64,000 bases of DNA from Rhodococcoides fascians NBRC 12155 = LMG 3623 (GCF_001894785.1 NZ_BCWW01000009.1:231074-295073), one strand, 5' to 3'; counted from the stretch's first letter, positions 53,570-62,013 are shown. Numbers and translations: made by a program. Notes: generated from the sequence alone by a model not told the origin.

Positions 53570-54673
53570 TTGGCACGTAGAGCGGTGGCAGCGACGCTGC
53601 CCGACTTTCCGTGGGACTCGCTGACCGCTGCCAAGGAGAAGGCGTCGGCGCACCCGGACGGCATCGTGAATCTGTCCGTCGGCACGCCCGTCGACCCGGT
53701 CGCCGAGGTGATTCGGGTCGCGTTGAACTCGGTGGCCGACGAGCCCGGGTACCCGACGACCGTCGGTACCGTGGCGCTTCGGGAGGCCGCGGTGGCGTCG
53801 CTCGAACGTCGCTACTCGATCACCGGTATCTCGACCGACGCGGTGCTTCCTGCCATCGGCACCAAAGAAATGATCGCCTGGTTGCCGAGTCTGCTGGGTC
53901 TGGGTGCCGATGATCTGGTCGTCATCCCCGAACTGGCATATCCCACATACGAAGTGGGTGCGCTGCTCGCCGGCGCACGAATTCTTCGTGCAGACGGACT
54001 GAATCGTCTCGGCCCCGAACGTGCCTCGCTGATCTTCGTCAACTCGCCGTCGAACCCGACGGGGAAGGTGCTCGGAGTCGAGCACCTGCGCAAGGTCGTC
54101 GAGTGGGCCCGCGAGCGCGACGCCATCGTCGTCTCCGACGAGTGCTACCTGGGTCTGACCTGGGCAGCCGACGCAGTCTCGGTGCTCGACCCGCGCGTCT
54201 GCGACGGCGATCACACCAACCTCCTTGCAGTGCACTCACTCTCGAAGACCTCGAATCTGGCCAGCTACCGCGCCGGTTTCGTCACCGGCGACGCGGCCCT
54301 GATCGCCGAGTTGCTCGAGGTTCGCAAGCACGCAGGGATGATGGTGCCGCTGCCCATTCAGGCCGCCATGACCGCCGCTCTGGCCGACGACGAGCACGAG
54401 AACATCCAGCGAGAGCGATACCGCGCCCGTCGAACGACTTTGAAGTCTGCCGTCGAGGCAGCCGGATTCCGCGTCGACCACTCGGAGGCCGGGCTCTACC
54501 TGTGGGCCACCCGCGACGAGCCGTGCCGCGACACCGTCGACTGGCTCGCCGAACGCGGGATCCTCGCCGCACCGGGAGAGTTCTACGGACCGAACGGTGG
54601 CAAACACGTCCGCATCGCACTGACTGCGACGGACGAACGCATCGAGGCTGCGGCGGCTCGCCTGCGCGGTTAG
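53570..54673 (+). CDS. dapC: N-succinyldiaminopimelate aminotransferase DapC
   Basis: 367 residues, fold-type I PLP aminotransferase. NLSVGTPVDPV opens the substrate site, FVNSPSNPTGK and VVSDECYLGLTW form the PLP pocket, and HSLSKTSNLASYRAGFV carries the Schiff-base lysine. AGLYLWATRDE and the C-terminal VRIALTATDERI complete it. It transaminates N-succinyl-2-amino-6-ketopimelate for lysine and peptidoglycan. TTG 53570, close behind fdxC, is the likely start; GTG 53585 is possible. Confidence 0.93.
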   Translation: MARRAVAATLPDFPWDSLTAAKEKASAHPDGIVNLSVGTPVDPVAEVIRVALNSVADEPGYPTTVGTVALREAAVASLERRYSITGISTDAVLPAIGTKEMIAWLPSLLGLGADDLVVIPELAYPTYEVGALLAGARILRADGLNRLGPERASLIFVNSPSNPTGKVLGVEHLRKVVEWARERDAIVVSDECYLGLTWAADAVSVLDPRVCDGDHTNLLAVHSLSKTSNLASYRAGFVTGDAALIAELLEVRKHAGMMVPLPIQAAMTAALADDEHENIQRERYRARRTTLKSAVEAAGFRVDHSEAGLYLWATRDEPCRDTVDWLAERGILAAPGEFYGPNGGKHVRIALTATDERIEAAAARLRG

Positions 54674-54702
54674 CCGAGCTTCCTGATGCGCTGAGTGTTG
54701 TG

Positions 54703-54903
54703 GTGCGCTGAGTGTCCACTATTCGGTCCGATCGACGGGATCCCGCTTCTCGATACGAATAGTGGACACCGAGCTCAGTTGGCTTCGGCCCCGCTGACGC
54801 CGCTGAAGCGTGTGAGCTCGAGGTGCGCTGAGTGTCCACTATTCGGCCCGATCGACGGGATCCCGCTTCTCGATACGAATAGTGGACGCTGAGCTCAGTT
54901 GGC
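54703..54903. repeat. Two tandem 81-base copies of a hairpin-forming element, 120-base period
   Basis: Copies at 54703-54783 and 54823-54903 differ at only a few bases. Each holds perfect inverted arms (14 bases at 54712-54725/54756-54769; 12 bases at 54834-54845/54876-54887). Between them is an inner stem ATCGA...TCGAT enclosing the palindrome CGGGATCCCG. A partial third start (CGCTGAGTG) lies at 54689. There is no coding capacity of interest. It resembles small palindromic intergenic repeats (REP/BIME type) and may also end dapC transcription. Confidence 0.82.
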
Positions 54904-54934
54904 CCCTGCTCGGATCGGGTGTTCTCATGTACCC

Positions 54935-55552
54935 ATGACCCTCAGCCTGCTGCTCAGCTTCGCCGGTGTGTGCTTTCTGCTGGCGATTCTGCCCGGGCCG
55001 GATTCGTTTCTGGTGCTTCGCTACAGCATCGGCGGCCTCAAGCCAGGCGTCGCTGCAGCGATGGGTGTCGCGATCGGCGGACTGTTCTGGGCCGTGCTGG
55101 TGGCCGTCGGGCTGGCGGCGATCGTCGAACAGTCTGCGACGGCATACCGCGTCGTCAAGGTTCTCGGTGGGTTGTATCTGCTGTATCTGGGCGTGAAGGC
55201 TTTCCGGGCGCGACGTAAGAACAAGGTGGACGGCGAGCCGCTCCTGCCCGTTGCTGCGTCCGCGTGGTCGGCGTTCGGTGCCGGAGTTCTCTCGTGCGCG
55301 CTCAACCCGAAGGTCGGACTGTTCTACCTCGCGGTGGTGCCGCAATTTCTCACTGTGGTCACGTTCACCGGTGCCATGACGCTCGGTCTGGTCGAGGTGG
55401 TTGTCGCTGCCGTGGTGATGGGAGTGTTCTCCGTTCTCGCCTCACGCGCTGTGACGCTGCTGCGTAAACCGGCCGTGACCGACTGGCTGGACCGCATCAG
55501 CGCTGGATTCCTCGTCGCCCTCGGAATCGGAACGGTGGCGTCTTCGGCCTAG
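54935..55552 (+). CDS. LysE family translocator (amino acid exporter)
   Basis: 205 residues with six hydrophobic segments. LLAILPGPDSFLVLRYSIGGLKPGVAAAMG is the LysE/RhtB first-helix signature (GPD with the G..G repeat). GVLSCALNPKVGLFYLAVVPQF carries the NPK motif. Members export amino acids such as threonine, homoserine or lysine. Its placement near dapC is suggestive only. ATG 54935 is chosen. Confidence 0.92.
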   Translation: MTLSLLLSFAGVCFLLAILPGPDSFLVLRYSIGGLKPGVAAAMGVAIGGLFWAVLVAVGLAAIVEQSATAYRVVKVLGGLYLLYLGVKAFRARRKNKVDGEPLLPVAASAWSAFGAGVLSCALNPKVGLFYLAVVPQFLTVVTFTGAMTLGLVEVVVAAVVMGVFSVLASRAVTLLRKPAVTDWLDRISAGFLVALGIGTVASSA

Positions 55553-55565
55553 TTGCGGTGGGCCG

Positions 55566-55988
55566 TCAGTCGAGGTCCGGCTCGCCGACGTCCCATCCGC
55601 CGCGCCTGATGCGCAGGATGTAGACCAATTCGTTGCTGCCGAAGGCTTCGACGGTGGTGAACCGCTTCGGTTCGGCGTTGACCTCGGGGTTGCGCGCGTG
55701 CGCCTCCTCGTAGAGCTGAGTCGCTCGGAGGTCGGCCAACTCCACTCGCGTCCAGAAATCGTCGGACTGCACCGAGTAGACCAGTCGCGGCGCCCCGTCA
55801 CTGACGTGCGCGAGGTCGATGTCCTCGTCGTCGGAGTCCTCGTCCTCGAGGTCCAGGTCGAGGTCGTCTTCGGAATCGACGTCCTGTTCGGCGTCGGTTC
55901 CGATCAGATAGACACCCGCCTGCAGGTCACCGGCGGCGACCGTCATGTACTCGGCGTAGTCGCCGGTGTCGATTCCGTCCACGTCCAT
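55566..55988 (-). CDS. Acidic conserved hypothetical protein
   Basis: 140 residues from ATG 55988. A strongly acidic stretch (about residues 36-58, Asp/Glu repeats) separates an N-terminal beta-type region (GVYLIGTDAEQ) from a C-terminal half (DDFWTRVELADLRATQLYEEA; ELVYILRIRRGGW). No family is recognised. It is convergent with the LysE gene (13 bases) and divergent from the acyl-CoA synthetase (17 bases). Confidence 0.65.
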   Translation of the reverse strand: MDVDGIDTGDYAEYMTVAAGDLQAGVYLIGTDAEQDVDSEDDLDLDLEDEDSDDEDIDLAHVSDGAPRLVYSVQSDDFWTRVELADLRATQLYEEAHARNPEVNAEPKRFTTVEAFGSNELVYILRIRRGGWDVGEPDLD

Positions 55989-56005
55989 GTCTGTACGGTA
56001 GCCAT

Positions 56006-57406
56006 GTGCTGCTTCGTTCACTGAACCCACTCGCCGTTGCGCGGGGAGACGATATTCCCGACGCCGTCACCATCGACGGCATCTCGCTCTCTCGTGCCGA
56101 CATCCTGGGAGCGTCGACTTCCGTAGCCGAGCGCATCGGCCGGGCAGATCGGCTCGCCATCCACGCGACGCCATCGGTGAAAACGGTGCTCGCCGTCGTC
56201 GGTGCGTTGATTGCCGGCGTCACCGTTGTTCCAGTCCCACCGGATGCAGGCTCGGCCGAACGTGAGCACATCCTCCGTGATTCGGGTGCGCAGGCGTGGC
56301 TCGGCGAAGCGCCGCGGGATACCGCAGGTCTGACGGTTCTGCCGGTGCGTCAGCACGCACGGTCGTGGCACAGCTACCCCGAGCCGCAGCCGTCGTCGAT
56401 CGCGTTCGTGCTCTACACCTCCGGCACCACAGGCCCACCGAAAGGCGTGCTGATTTCTCGCAGCGCCATCGCGGCCGGGCTCGACGCGTTGGCGCAGGCC
56501 TGGAGCTGGACGTGGAAAGACACTCTGGTGCACGGTCTTCCGCTGTTTCACGTGCACGGACTGATTCTCGGGTTGCTCGGCCCACTGCGAGTCGGAAGCC
56601 CGTTGATCCACACCGGCAAACCGACTCCCGAGCTCTATGCGGCAGCGCGGGGTTCTCTGTATTTCGGGGTGCCGACGGTGTGGTCGCGCGTCGCCGCGGA
56701 TGAGACGTCGGCCCGCGCCCTGGCCCACGCCCGACTATTGGTGTCCGGCAGTGCGCCGCTCCCGGTTCCGGTGTTCGAGAAGCTGCGTGAGTTCACCGGT
56801 CAGGCTCCCATCGAGCGGTACGGCATGAGCGAAACCCTCATCACCATCAGCACCCGCGCCGACGGTGAACGTCGGCCGGGGTCGGTGGGACTGCCCGTCG
56901 CAGGCGTCGAAACCCGACTGCTGGGCGAGAAGGGCGACATCCTGCCGCACGACGGCGAATCCATCGGCGCATTGCAGATCCGCTGCCCCATGTTGTTCGA
57001 CGGCTACCTGAACAATCCCGAGGCGACGGCGAAGACCTACACCGAGGACGGGTGGTTCGACACCGGGGACGTCGCGCTCATCGAGCCCGACGGGTTCCAC
57101 CGCATCGTCGGGCGAGCCTCGACCGACCTGATCAAGTCCGGCGGCTATCGCGTCGGCGCGGGGGAGATCGAGACCGTGCTGCTGGGGCACCCGAGCGTGG
57201 ACGAAGTAGCTGTCGTCGGCCTGCCGGATGATGATCTGGGTCAACGCATCGTGGCGTTCGTCGTCGGTACCGAGGTCGAGGATCGAGTACTCATCGACCT
57301 GGTGGCCACCGAACTGTCGATCCACAAGCGGCCCCGGGAGATTCGCGTCGTCGACTCGCTCCCGCGCAATGCCATGGGCAAGGTGCAGAAGAAGCTCCTC
57401 GGCTGA
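56006..57406 (+). CDS. fadD36: Acyl-CoA synthetase (FadD36-like, AMP-forming)
   Basis: 466 residues, an ANL-superfamily adenylating enzyme. Motif A3 is YTSGTTGPPKG, GYRVGAGEIE is the hinge/A8, and NAMGKVQKK holds the catalytic lysine. The enzyme is shorter than most FadD proteins, as expected for FadD36, a malonyl- or medium-chain acyl-CoA synthetase in mycobacteria. The C-terminal flap is complete. GTG 56006 is the start; an ATG two bases upstream is in another frame and closes after six codons. Confidence 0.85.
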   Translation: MLLRSLNPLAVARGDDIPDAVTIDGISLSRADILGASTSVAERIGRADRLAIHATPSVKTVLAVVGALIAGVTVVPVPPDAGSAEREHILRDSGAQAWLGEAPRDTAGLTVLPVRQHARSWHSYPEPQPSSIAFVLYTSGTTGPPKGVLISRSAIAAGLDALAQAWSWTWKDTLVHGLPLFHVHGLILGLLGPLRVGSPLIHTGKPTPELYAAARGSLYFGVPTVWSRVAADETSARALAHARLLVSGSAPLPVPVFEKLREFTGQAPIERYGMSETLITISTRADGERRPGSVGLPVAGVETRLLGEKGDILPHDGESIGALQIRCPMLFDGYLNNPEATAKTYTEDGWFDTGDVALIEPDGFHRIVGRASTDLIKSGGYRVGAGEIETVLLGHPSVDEVAVVGLPDDDLGQRIVAFVVGTEVEDRVLIDLVATELSIHKRPREIRVVDSLPRNAMGKVQKKLLG

Positions 57407-57453
57407 CTCCGCGTTGTGAGCGCGGGTCGGGTGCAACGCGCTAGCTTCGAGTC

Positions 57454-58113
57454 ATGAACCTCGACGGCGCACGCATTCTCGTATTCGGTGCCAGTGGCGG
57501 GCTCGGCGGTCCGATCGTCGAGCAACTCGCCCAGGCCGGCGCGCGGCTTACCATCAGCGGACGCAGCCTCGAGTCCGCGGAGCATCACACGGTGAATGCC
57601 GATCTGACGCTGCCGGATTCGGCTCGCTCGGTAGTCGCGGAGGCCGTCGAACACCACGGCGGTCTCGACGGGATCGTGATCGCGGCGGGTGTGGTGGCCT
57701 TCGGTTCGGTCGCCGAGGTGGACGACGACACCGTCGACGAGCTGCTGTTGCTCAACTACCTGGCACCGCTGCGCATCATGCGTGAAGCGCTGACCACTCT
57801 GGATCAGGGTGGATTCGTGCTCAACATCAGTGCGGTGGTCGCAGACAAGCCGATGCCCAACATGGGTGCCTACTCGGCGAGCAAGGCCGCGGCGAGTGCG
57901 CTGCTGAAAAGTGTTCGCACAGAGGCACGGAAGTCGAAGATCCGTATCGTCGACGTGCGGCCTCCGCACACCGAGACGGGGCTGGCGATGCGGCCGATCG
58001 CCGGGCAGGCACCGAAACTACCGCAGGGCCTGACGCCGGAGGCAGTGGCCTCACGGATCGTTGCCGCGATCACCGACGACGAAACCGACGTCGGCGCAGA
58101 CCAGTTCTCTTAG
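57454..58113 (+). CDS. SDR family oxidoreductase
   Basis: 219 residues. GASGGLGG is the nucleotide motif (10-17), followed by IVIAAGVVAFGSV in place of NNAG, and YSASKAAASALL with catalytic Tyr and Lys. VDVRPPHTETGLA near 165 is usual for this branch of small SDRs. The substrate is unknown. It ends 15 bases before the leader-peptide start; its stop codon overlaps the putative -10 of the next transcript. Confidence 0.86.
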   Translation: MNLDGARILVFGASGGLGGPIVEQLAQAGARLTISGRSLESAEHHTVNADLTLPDSARSVVAEAVEHHGGLDGIVIAAGVVAFGSVAEVDDDTVDELLLLNYLAPLRIMREALTTLDQGGFVLNISAVVADKPMPNMGAYSASKAAASALLKSVRTEARKSKIRIVDVRPPHTETGLAMRPIAGQAPKLPQGLTPEAVASRIVAAITDDETDVGADQFS

Positions 58114-58116
58114 GCT
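58111..58116 (+). promoter_or_regulatory. Candidate -10 box for the sulfur operon leader
   Basis: TAGGCT (58111-58116) lies 12 bases before GTG 58129 and could give a short-leader or nearly leaderless mRNA. It coincides with the upstream SDR stop codon. No good -35 is seen. Confidence 0.35.
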
Positions 58117-58128
58117 ATTGTCGGCACC

Positions 58129-58221
58129 GTGACCGAGACACATGTGACCGACGCGGGCAGAAGGCTCGTGCGTCGTCGCACCATCGATCTGTGCCTGGTC
58201 TGCACTTCTTCCTGTTCGTAA
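58129..58221 (+). CDS. Putative cysteine-rich leader peptide (30 aa)
   Basis: The open frame GTG 58129-TAA 58221 encodes 30 residues ending RRRTIDLCLVCTSSCS. The core RR-x-(I/V)DLC-x-V-x-(T/S)SSC matches the short 'putative leader peptide' family found in front of sulfur-assimilation genes in Actinobacteria. In mycobacteria, Cys-rich leaders of this type attenuate downstream genes when cysteine is plentiful. Three cysteines lie in the last nine residues. A near-perfect stem (58240-58248/58258-58266) follows 18 bases past the stop. Internal GTGs at 58144 and 58168 are alternative starts. Confidence 0.65.
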   Translation: MTETHVTDAGRRLVRRRTIDLCLVCTSSCS

Positions 58222-58239
58222 CTGTCGATCGAACCCAGC

Positions 58240-58266
58240 CCCGACGAGTTCCACACGCTCCTCGGG
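58240..58266 (+). promoter_or_regulatory. Candidate attenuator hairpin between the leader peptide and osmC-like gene
   Basis: CCCGACGAG (58240-58248) can pair with CTCCTCGGG (58258-58266) with one mismatch and a 9-base loop. It sits between the leader stop and the OsmC start, where an attenuator or a ribosome-sensitive structure would act. No T-run follows. Confidence 0.35.
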
Positions 58267-58303
58267 TCGTTCCGGCAACCTCTTTCTACGAACAGGATCA
58301 CTC

Positions 58304-58816
58304 ATGACCACATCTGTCTCCCATCTCGGCGGCGTCATCGCTGCCACCGACGACGCAGTACGCGCGGACGCGAAGAACGCTCACGCTGTATTCCGTGCCT
58401 CCGTCACCGCGCACGATGCCGTCGCCAGCACCGTCACACTCGGCAAGTTCAGCGTCGAGGTCGACGAGCCGCCGGCCCTCGGCGGAGAGAACACGGCCGC
58501 CAATCCCGTGGAGTACTACCTCGCGTCGCTGCTGTCCTGCCAGGTGGTCACCTACCGCGTCTGGGCCGAGAAGCTCGGTATCGTCGTCGACGACATCAAG
58601 GCGAAGGCCGAGGGCGACCTCGACGTACGTGGCTTCTTCGGTTTCGACGACAACGTGCGGCCGGGATTCGGTGAGGTGCGCGTCGTCGTGACGGTCACCG
58701 GGCCCGAGACCCGTGAGCGGTACGAGGAATTGCAGCAGGCCGTGGACGATCACTGCCCGGTGTTGGATCTCACGCGTAACCCCACGCCGATCCACACCGT
58801 CCTCGAAACGGCCTGA
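58304..58816 (+). CDS. OsmC family protein
   Basis: 170 residues. The two redox-active cysteines of OsmC/Ohr proteins are present, in LLSCQVVTYRVWAEKLG and DDHCPVLDL. GGENTAANPVEYYLASL and FFGFDDNVRPGFGEVRVVVTV are family typical. OsmC proteins reduce organic peroxides or act on sulfur species. Here the operon with a Cys-rich leader and a MetY-like enzyme points to sulfur metabolism. AGGAT precedes ATG 58304. Confidence 0.9.
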   Translation: MTTSVSHLGGVIAATDDAVRADAKNAHAVFRASVTAHDAVASTVTLGKFSVEVDEPPALGGENTAANPVEYYLASLLSCQVVTYRVWAEKLGIVVDDIKAKAEGDLDVRGFFGFDDNVRPGFGEVRVVVTVTGPETRERYEELQQAVDDHCPVLDLTRNPTPIHTVLETA

Positions 58817-58820
58817 CGTC

Positions 58821-60119
58821 ATGAGCGAGCGAACATTCGGCCTGCGTACCAGAGCAATTCACGCCGGCGCGCGGCCCGACTCGGCAACCGGTTCGCGTGC
58901 GGTGCCGATCTATCAAACGGCGAGCTACGTGTTCGAGGATTCTGCTGACGCTGGGGATCTGTTCGCTCTGCAGAAGTACGGCAACGTCTACAGCCGCATC
59001 GGTAACCCGACGGTCGCCGCCTTCGAGGAGCGCATCGCGAGCCTCGAAGGCGGCATCGGGGCGGTCGCGTTCGCCAGCGGGCTCGCGGCCGAGTTCGCGG
59101 TGTTCGCCGCGCTGGCCGGCACCGGTGATCATATCGTCGCGGCAGCCGGACTCTACGGCGGAACCGTGACGCAACTCGACGTGACACTGCGGCGCTTCGG
59201 CGTCGAGACCACCTTCGTTCCCGGCACGGACCCGGCCGATTATGCGGCGGCGGTAACAGATTCGACCAAGTTGATCTACGCGGAGGTCATCGGTAACCCC
59301 TCCGGTGAAATCGCCGATCTCGAGGGTCTCGCCGCGGTCGCGCACGATCATGGGATCCCGCTGGTGGTCGACGCGACGATGGCGACACCGTGGTTGAGCC
59401 GGCCGATCGAGTTCGGAGCCGACATCGTCATTCACTCGGCAACGAAGTTTCTCGGCGGTCACGGCTCCACGCTCGGCGGCGTCGTGGTGGAGTCCGGTCG
59501 ATTCGATTGGGGCCGAGGCAAGTTCCCGCAGATGACCGAGCCGGTGGCCTCGTACGGGGGCCTGTCGTGGTGGGGCAACTTCGGGGAGTACGGATTTCTC
59601 ACCAAACTGCGCAGTGAGCAACTGCGCGACATCGGTGCAGCACTGGCTCCGCACTCTGCCTTCACGCTGATCCAGGGCGTCGAGACGTTGCCGCAGCGCA
59701 TGGACGCGCACGTGGCCAATGCGCGCGTCGTCGCCGAGTGGCTCGAGGCTGACCCACGCATCGAGTACGTGAGATGGGCTGGATTGCAGAGTCATTCGCA
59801 CCACGATCGCGCCGCGAAATATCTGCCCTCGGGTCCGGGTGCGGTGTTCGCATTCGGCATCGAAGGTGGTCGGGATGCCGGCCGAACGTTCGTCGAGAGC
59901 GTCCAGGTGGCCAGTCACGTCGCGAACATCGGCGACGTCCGTACCCTGGTCATCCATCCGGCCAGCACCACCCACCGACAGCTCAGCGATGATCAACTGG
60001 CCGGCGCGGGGGTGGGGCCCGAACTCATTCGGATCAGTGTCGGCCTCGAAGACGGCGAGGACCTGCTGTGGGATCTCGATCAGGCCTTGACGCTGGCAAC
60101 CGGGAAGGCGCGGTCATGA
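58821..60119 (+). CDS. O-acetylhomoserine sulfhydrylase-like PLP enzyme (MetY/cystathionine gamma-synthase family)
   Basis: 432 residues, the long form typical of O-acetylhomoserine (thiol)-lyases. IYQTASYVFED, YGNVYSRIGNPTV, FASGLAAEFAVF and IHSATKFLGGHG (PLP lysine) are complete, with DATMATPWLSRP and IHPASTTHRQL. It would make homocysteine from O-acetylhomoserine and sulfide. It starts at ATG 58821, four bases after the OsmC stop. The stop overlaps the next start (ATGA). Confidence 0.93.
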   Translation: MSERTFGLRTRAIHAGARPDSATGSRAVPIYQTASYVFEDSADAGDLFALQKYGNVYSRIGNPTVAAFEERIASLEGGIGAVAFASGLAAEFAVFAALAGTGDHIVAAAGLYGGTVTQLDVTLRRFGVETTFVPGTDPADYAAAVTDSTKLIYAEVIGNPSGEIADLEGLAAVAHDHGIPLVVDATMATPWLSRPIEFGADIVIHSATKFLGGHGSTLGGVVVESGRFDWGRGKFPQMTEPVASYGGLSWWGNFGEYGFLTKLRSEQLRDIGAALAPHSAFTLIQGVETLPQRMDAHVANARVVAEWLEADPRIEYVRWAGLQSHSHHDRAAKYLPSGPGAVFAFGIEGGRDAGRTFVESVQVASHVANIGDVRTLVIHPASTTHRQLSDDQLAGAGVGPELIRISVGLEDGEDLLWDLDQALTLATGKARS

Positions 60120-60601
60120 GCGAACGAACCTGGCAGGGACCCTCCGCTCAGGACCGTCAGCGGATCTTGCGTGAGACGAAAACCGTCGCGATCGTCGGTG
60201 CGTCCAAGAACCCGTCGCGAGCAAGCTATTTCGTCAATCGGTATCTGTCCTCGACAAGCAACTACGAAATATTTCTCGTCAATCCGACGGTCTCGGACAT
60301 CGAAGGAACGACCGTCTATCCGACTCTCGCGGATCTACCGAAGAGTCCGGACCTGGTCGACGTCTTTCGCAAGTACGACGATCTCCCGGAGGTGTTGGGC
60401 GAAACCATTGCTGCGCAGGCGAAGACGATCTGGCTGCAGCTCGGGTTGTGGCACGAGCAGGTGGCCCACGACGCCGAGGCAGCCGGATTGAACGTCGTCA
60501 TGGACCGGTGCCTCAAGATCGAACACGCCCGCTTCCACGGCGGGCTGCACTTGGCCGGATTCGACACGGGAGTGATCGATTCGCGTCGAATGCGGGGTTA
60601 G
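60116..60601 (+). CDS. CoA-binding protein (YccU-like)
   Basis: 161 residues. A Rossmann-like CoA_binding domain: VAIVGASKNPSRASYF, FLVNPTVSDIEGTTVYPTLADLP, VDVFRKYDDLPEVL, WLQLGLWHEQVAHDAEAAG and the family's MDRCLKIEHAR cysteine. It is thought to bind acyl-CoA or CoA; some members appear next to methionine and sulfur genes. It is translationally coupled to the MetY-like gene. Confidence 0.92.
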   Translation: MSERTWQGPSAQDRQRILRETKTVAIVGASKNPSRASYFVNRYLSSTSNYEIFLVNPTVSDIEGTTVYPTLADLPKSPDLVDVFRKYDDLPEVLGETIAAQAKTIWLQLGLWHEQVAHDAEAAGLNVVMDRCLKIEHARFHGGLHLAGFDTGVIDSRRMRG

Positions 60602-60604
60602 GGG

Positions 60605-61366
60605 TCAGGCCTTCAGTAGGCGACCGCTGATTATCGCGGCCAACGATCGTGGCGCGAGACGCACACTGCCGGCGCTGATCTTGTTGGAAAGGCCGGACAC
60701 GACGCTGGCAGGGGTACGGCGAGAATCCAAGGCGCGCATAGCCGTCGAGACCACCTGCTCGGAGGTCTGGAAGTTGCCCACTGCGGCATCCTCGGATCCG
60801 ACGACGTCGAAGAACTCGGTGCGCGTCGGGCCGGGGGAGAGAGCGAGGATCTTCAGCGGTGACGTGCGGTACTCGTAGGCGAGCGCCTCGGTGAAGTTCA
60901 GTACGAAGGCCTTCGTCGCCCCGTAGACCGCCATGTTCGGAGTGGGCTGGTACGCAGCGGTACTCGCGATGTTGATCAACGCGCCGGTCAGATTCGGCAG
61001 AAACGCATGTGTCAGATCCACCAGCGCACTGACGTTCAATGCGATTTCCGACGCCACCCGCGCCGGATCCTCGTCGCGAAAGCGCCCGTGGGTCCCGAAT
61101 CCTGCATTGTTGACCAGCGTCGTGGGTGTTATCCCTTTGTTGGCCAACGTCTTTCGTAGTGACTCGCCGATGCCCGGCACGCCCAGGTCCATGGCGACGG
61201 CGGTCGCGGTGACGCCGTGGTCTGCTTCGATGCGGCGGGCAAGTGTCTCGAGTCGGTCCGCCCGTCGTGCCACGAGGACGACGTTCTCGCCGCGTGCGGC
61301 AAAGCGATGTGCGAATTCCTCGCCGAGGCCGGAGCTCGCCCCGGTGATGAGTGCTGTGGATGTCAT
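60605..61366 (-). CDS. SDR family oxidoreductase
   Basis: 253 residues. TGASSGLG (8-15), VARRADRLETLA, NNAGFGTHG, the serine in INIASTAAY, and YGATKAFVLNFTEAL (Tyr/Lys) are complete; ALSPGPTRTEFFDVVG follows. The substrate is unknown. It is divergent from a TetR gene 61 bases away, with a TGTTG-N7-CAACA dyad between them, so it is probably under TetR control. ATG 61366 is chosen; the frame runs upstream to 61411. Confidence 0.9.
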   Translation of the reverse strand: MTSTALITGASSGLGEEFAHRFAARGENVVLVARRADRLETLARRIEADHGVTATAVAMDLGVPGIGESLRKTLANKGITPTTLVNNAGFGTHGRFRDEDPARVASEIALNVSALVDLTHAFLPNLTGALINIASTAAYQPTPNMAVYGATKAFVLNFTEALAYEYRTSPLKILALSPGPTRTEFFDVVGSEDAAVGNFQTSEQVVSTAMRALDSRRTPASVVSGLSNKISAGSVRLAPRSLAAIISGRLLKA

Positions 61367-61393
61367 GCGAGCAAATGTAGGCACTGTCATCAT

Positions 61394-61410
61394 TGTTGTC
61401 AACGCCAACA
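61394..61410. promoter_or_regulatory. Candidate TetR operator between the divergent SDR and TetR genes
   Basis: TGTTG-TCAACGC-CAACA is an inverted repeat that also contains GTTG-T-CAAC (61395-61403). It lies upstream of both genes, next to the TAGGGT -10-like hexamer (61416-61421) that would drive the tetR leaderless mRNA. Confidence 0.45.
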
Positions 61411-61427
61411 TCGCCTAGGGTGAGTCC

Positions 61428-62012
61428 ATGGCAACGGAGCGCTACCACCACGGTGATCTGCGCGCGGTGCTCCTGGAGGAGGCCGAGCGGAGCATCGCCC
61501 GCGACGGCGTAGATGCGCTGTCGCTGCGGCAGTTGGCCCGAGACGTGGGTGTCAGTCACGCAGCCCCCGCGCGCCACTTCCGCGACAAGCAAGCACTGCT
61601 GGATGCGTTGGCGCTGCACGGCTTTCAGGAAATGAATCGCCGAATGGTCGACGCGGCCACCGGGCCGGGAGAGCTGCTGGCCAAGTTTCGTGGTGTCGCC
61701 CGCGCCTACCTGGGTTTTGCAGTCGAACACCCGCAGCTCTTGGACGTCATGTACAGCACCAAGCATCACCCCGAGGCCAGCGAACAACTCAAAGACGTTG
61801 CGCACGAAAGCATGGCGGCGACGGAATCCTTGCTGCACGCTGCGATGGACGCGGGAGTCATCACCGAAGCATCGCCTGCCGTCCTCGCCCGCGTCGCGTT
61901 CGCGAGCGTCCACGGACTCGCCGTGCTCGCCGCCGGCGACCTCCTCGACGGCATGCCTGCCGATGACCTGCTCGACGCCACGGTCGACACCCTGCTCCGC
62001 GGATTCACCTGA
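61428..62012 (+). CDS. TetR/AcrR family transcriptional regulator
   Basis: 194 residues. The N-terminal DNA-binding domain is YHHGDLRAVLLEEAERSIARDG followed by LSLRQLARDVGVSHAAPARHFRDKQALLDAL (about 5-62), the TetR form with a WHG-type C-terminal domain (LLDVMYSTKHHP, ASVHGLAVLAAGDLLDGM). The ligand is unknown. TAGGGT 61416-61421 lies six bases before ATG 61428. It probably represses the divergent SDR gene. Confidence 0.93.
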   Translation: MATERYHHGDLRAVLLEEAERSIARDGVDALSLRQLARDVGVSHAAPARHFRDKQALLDALALHGFQEMNRRMVDAATGPGELLAKFRGVARAYLGFAVEHPQLLDVMYSTKHHPEASEQLKDVAHESMAATESLLHAAMDAGVITEASPAVLARVAFASVHGLAVLAAGDLLDGMPADDLLDATVDTLLRGFT

Positions 62013-62013
62013 C

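Noticed and set aside
54695..54892. An open frame coding a repeated CAECPLFGP-like peptide
   Set aside because: It is created by the tandem hairpin repeat and has no independent coding evidence.
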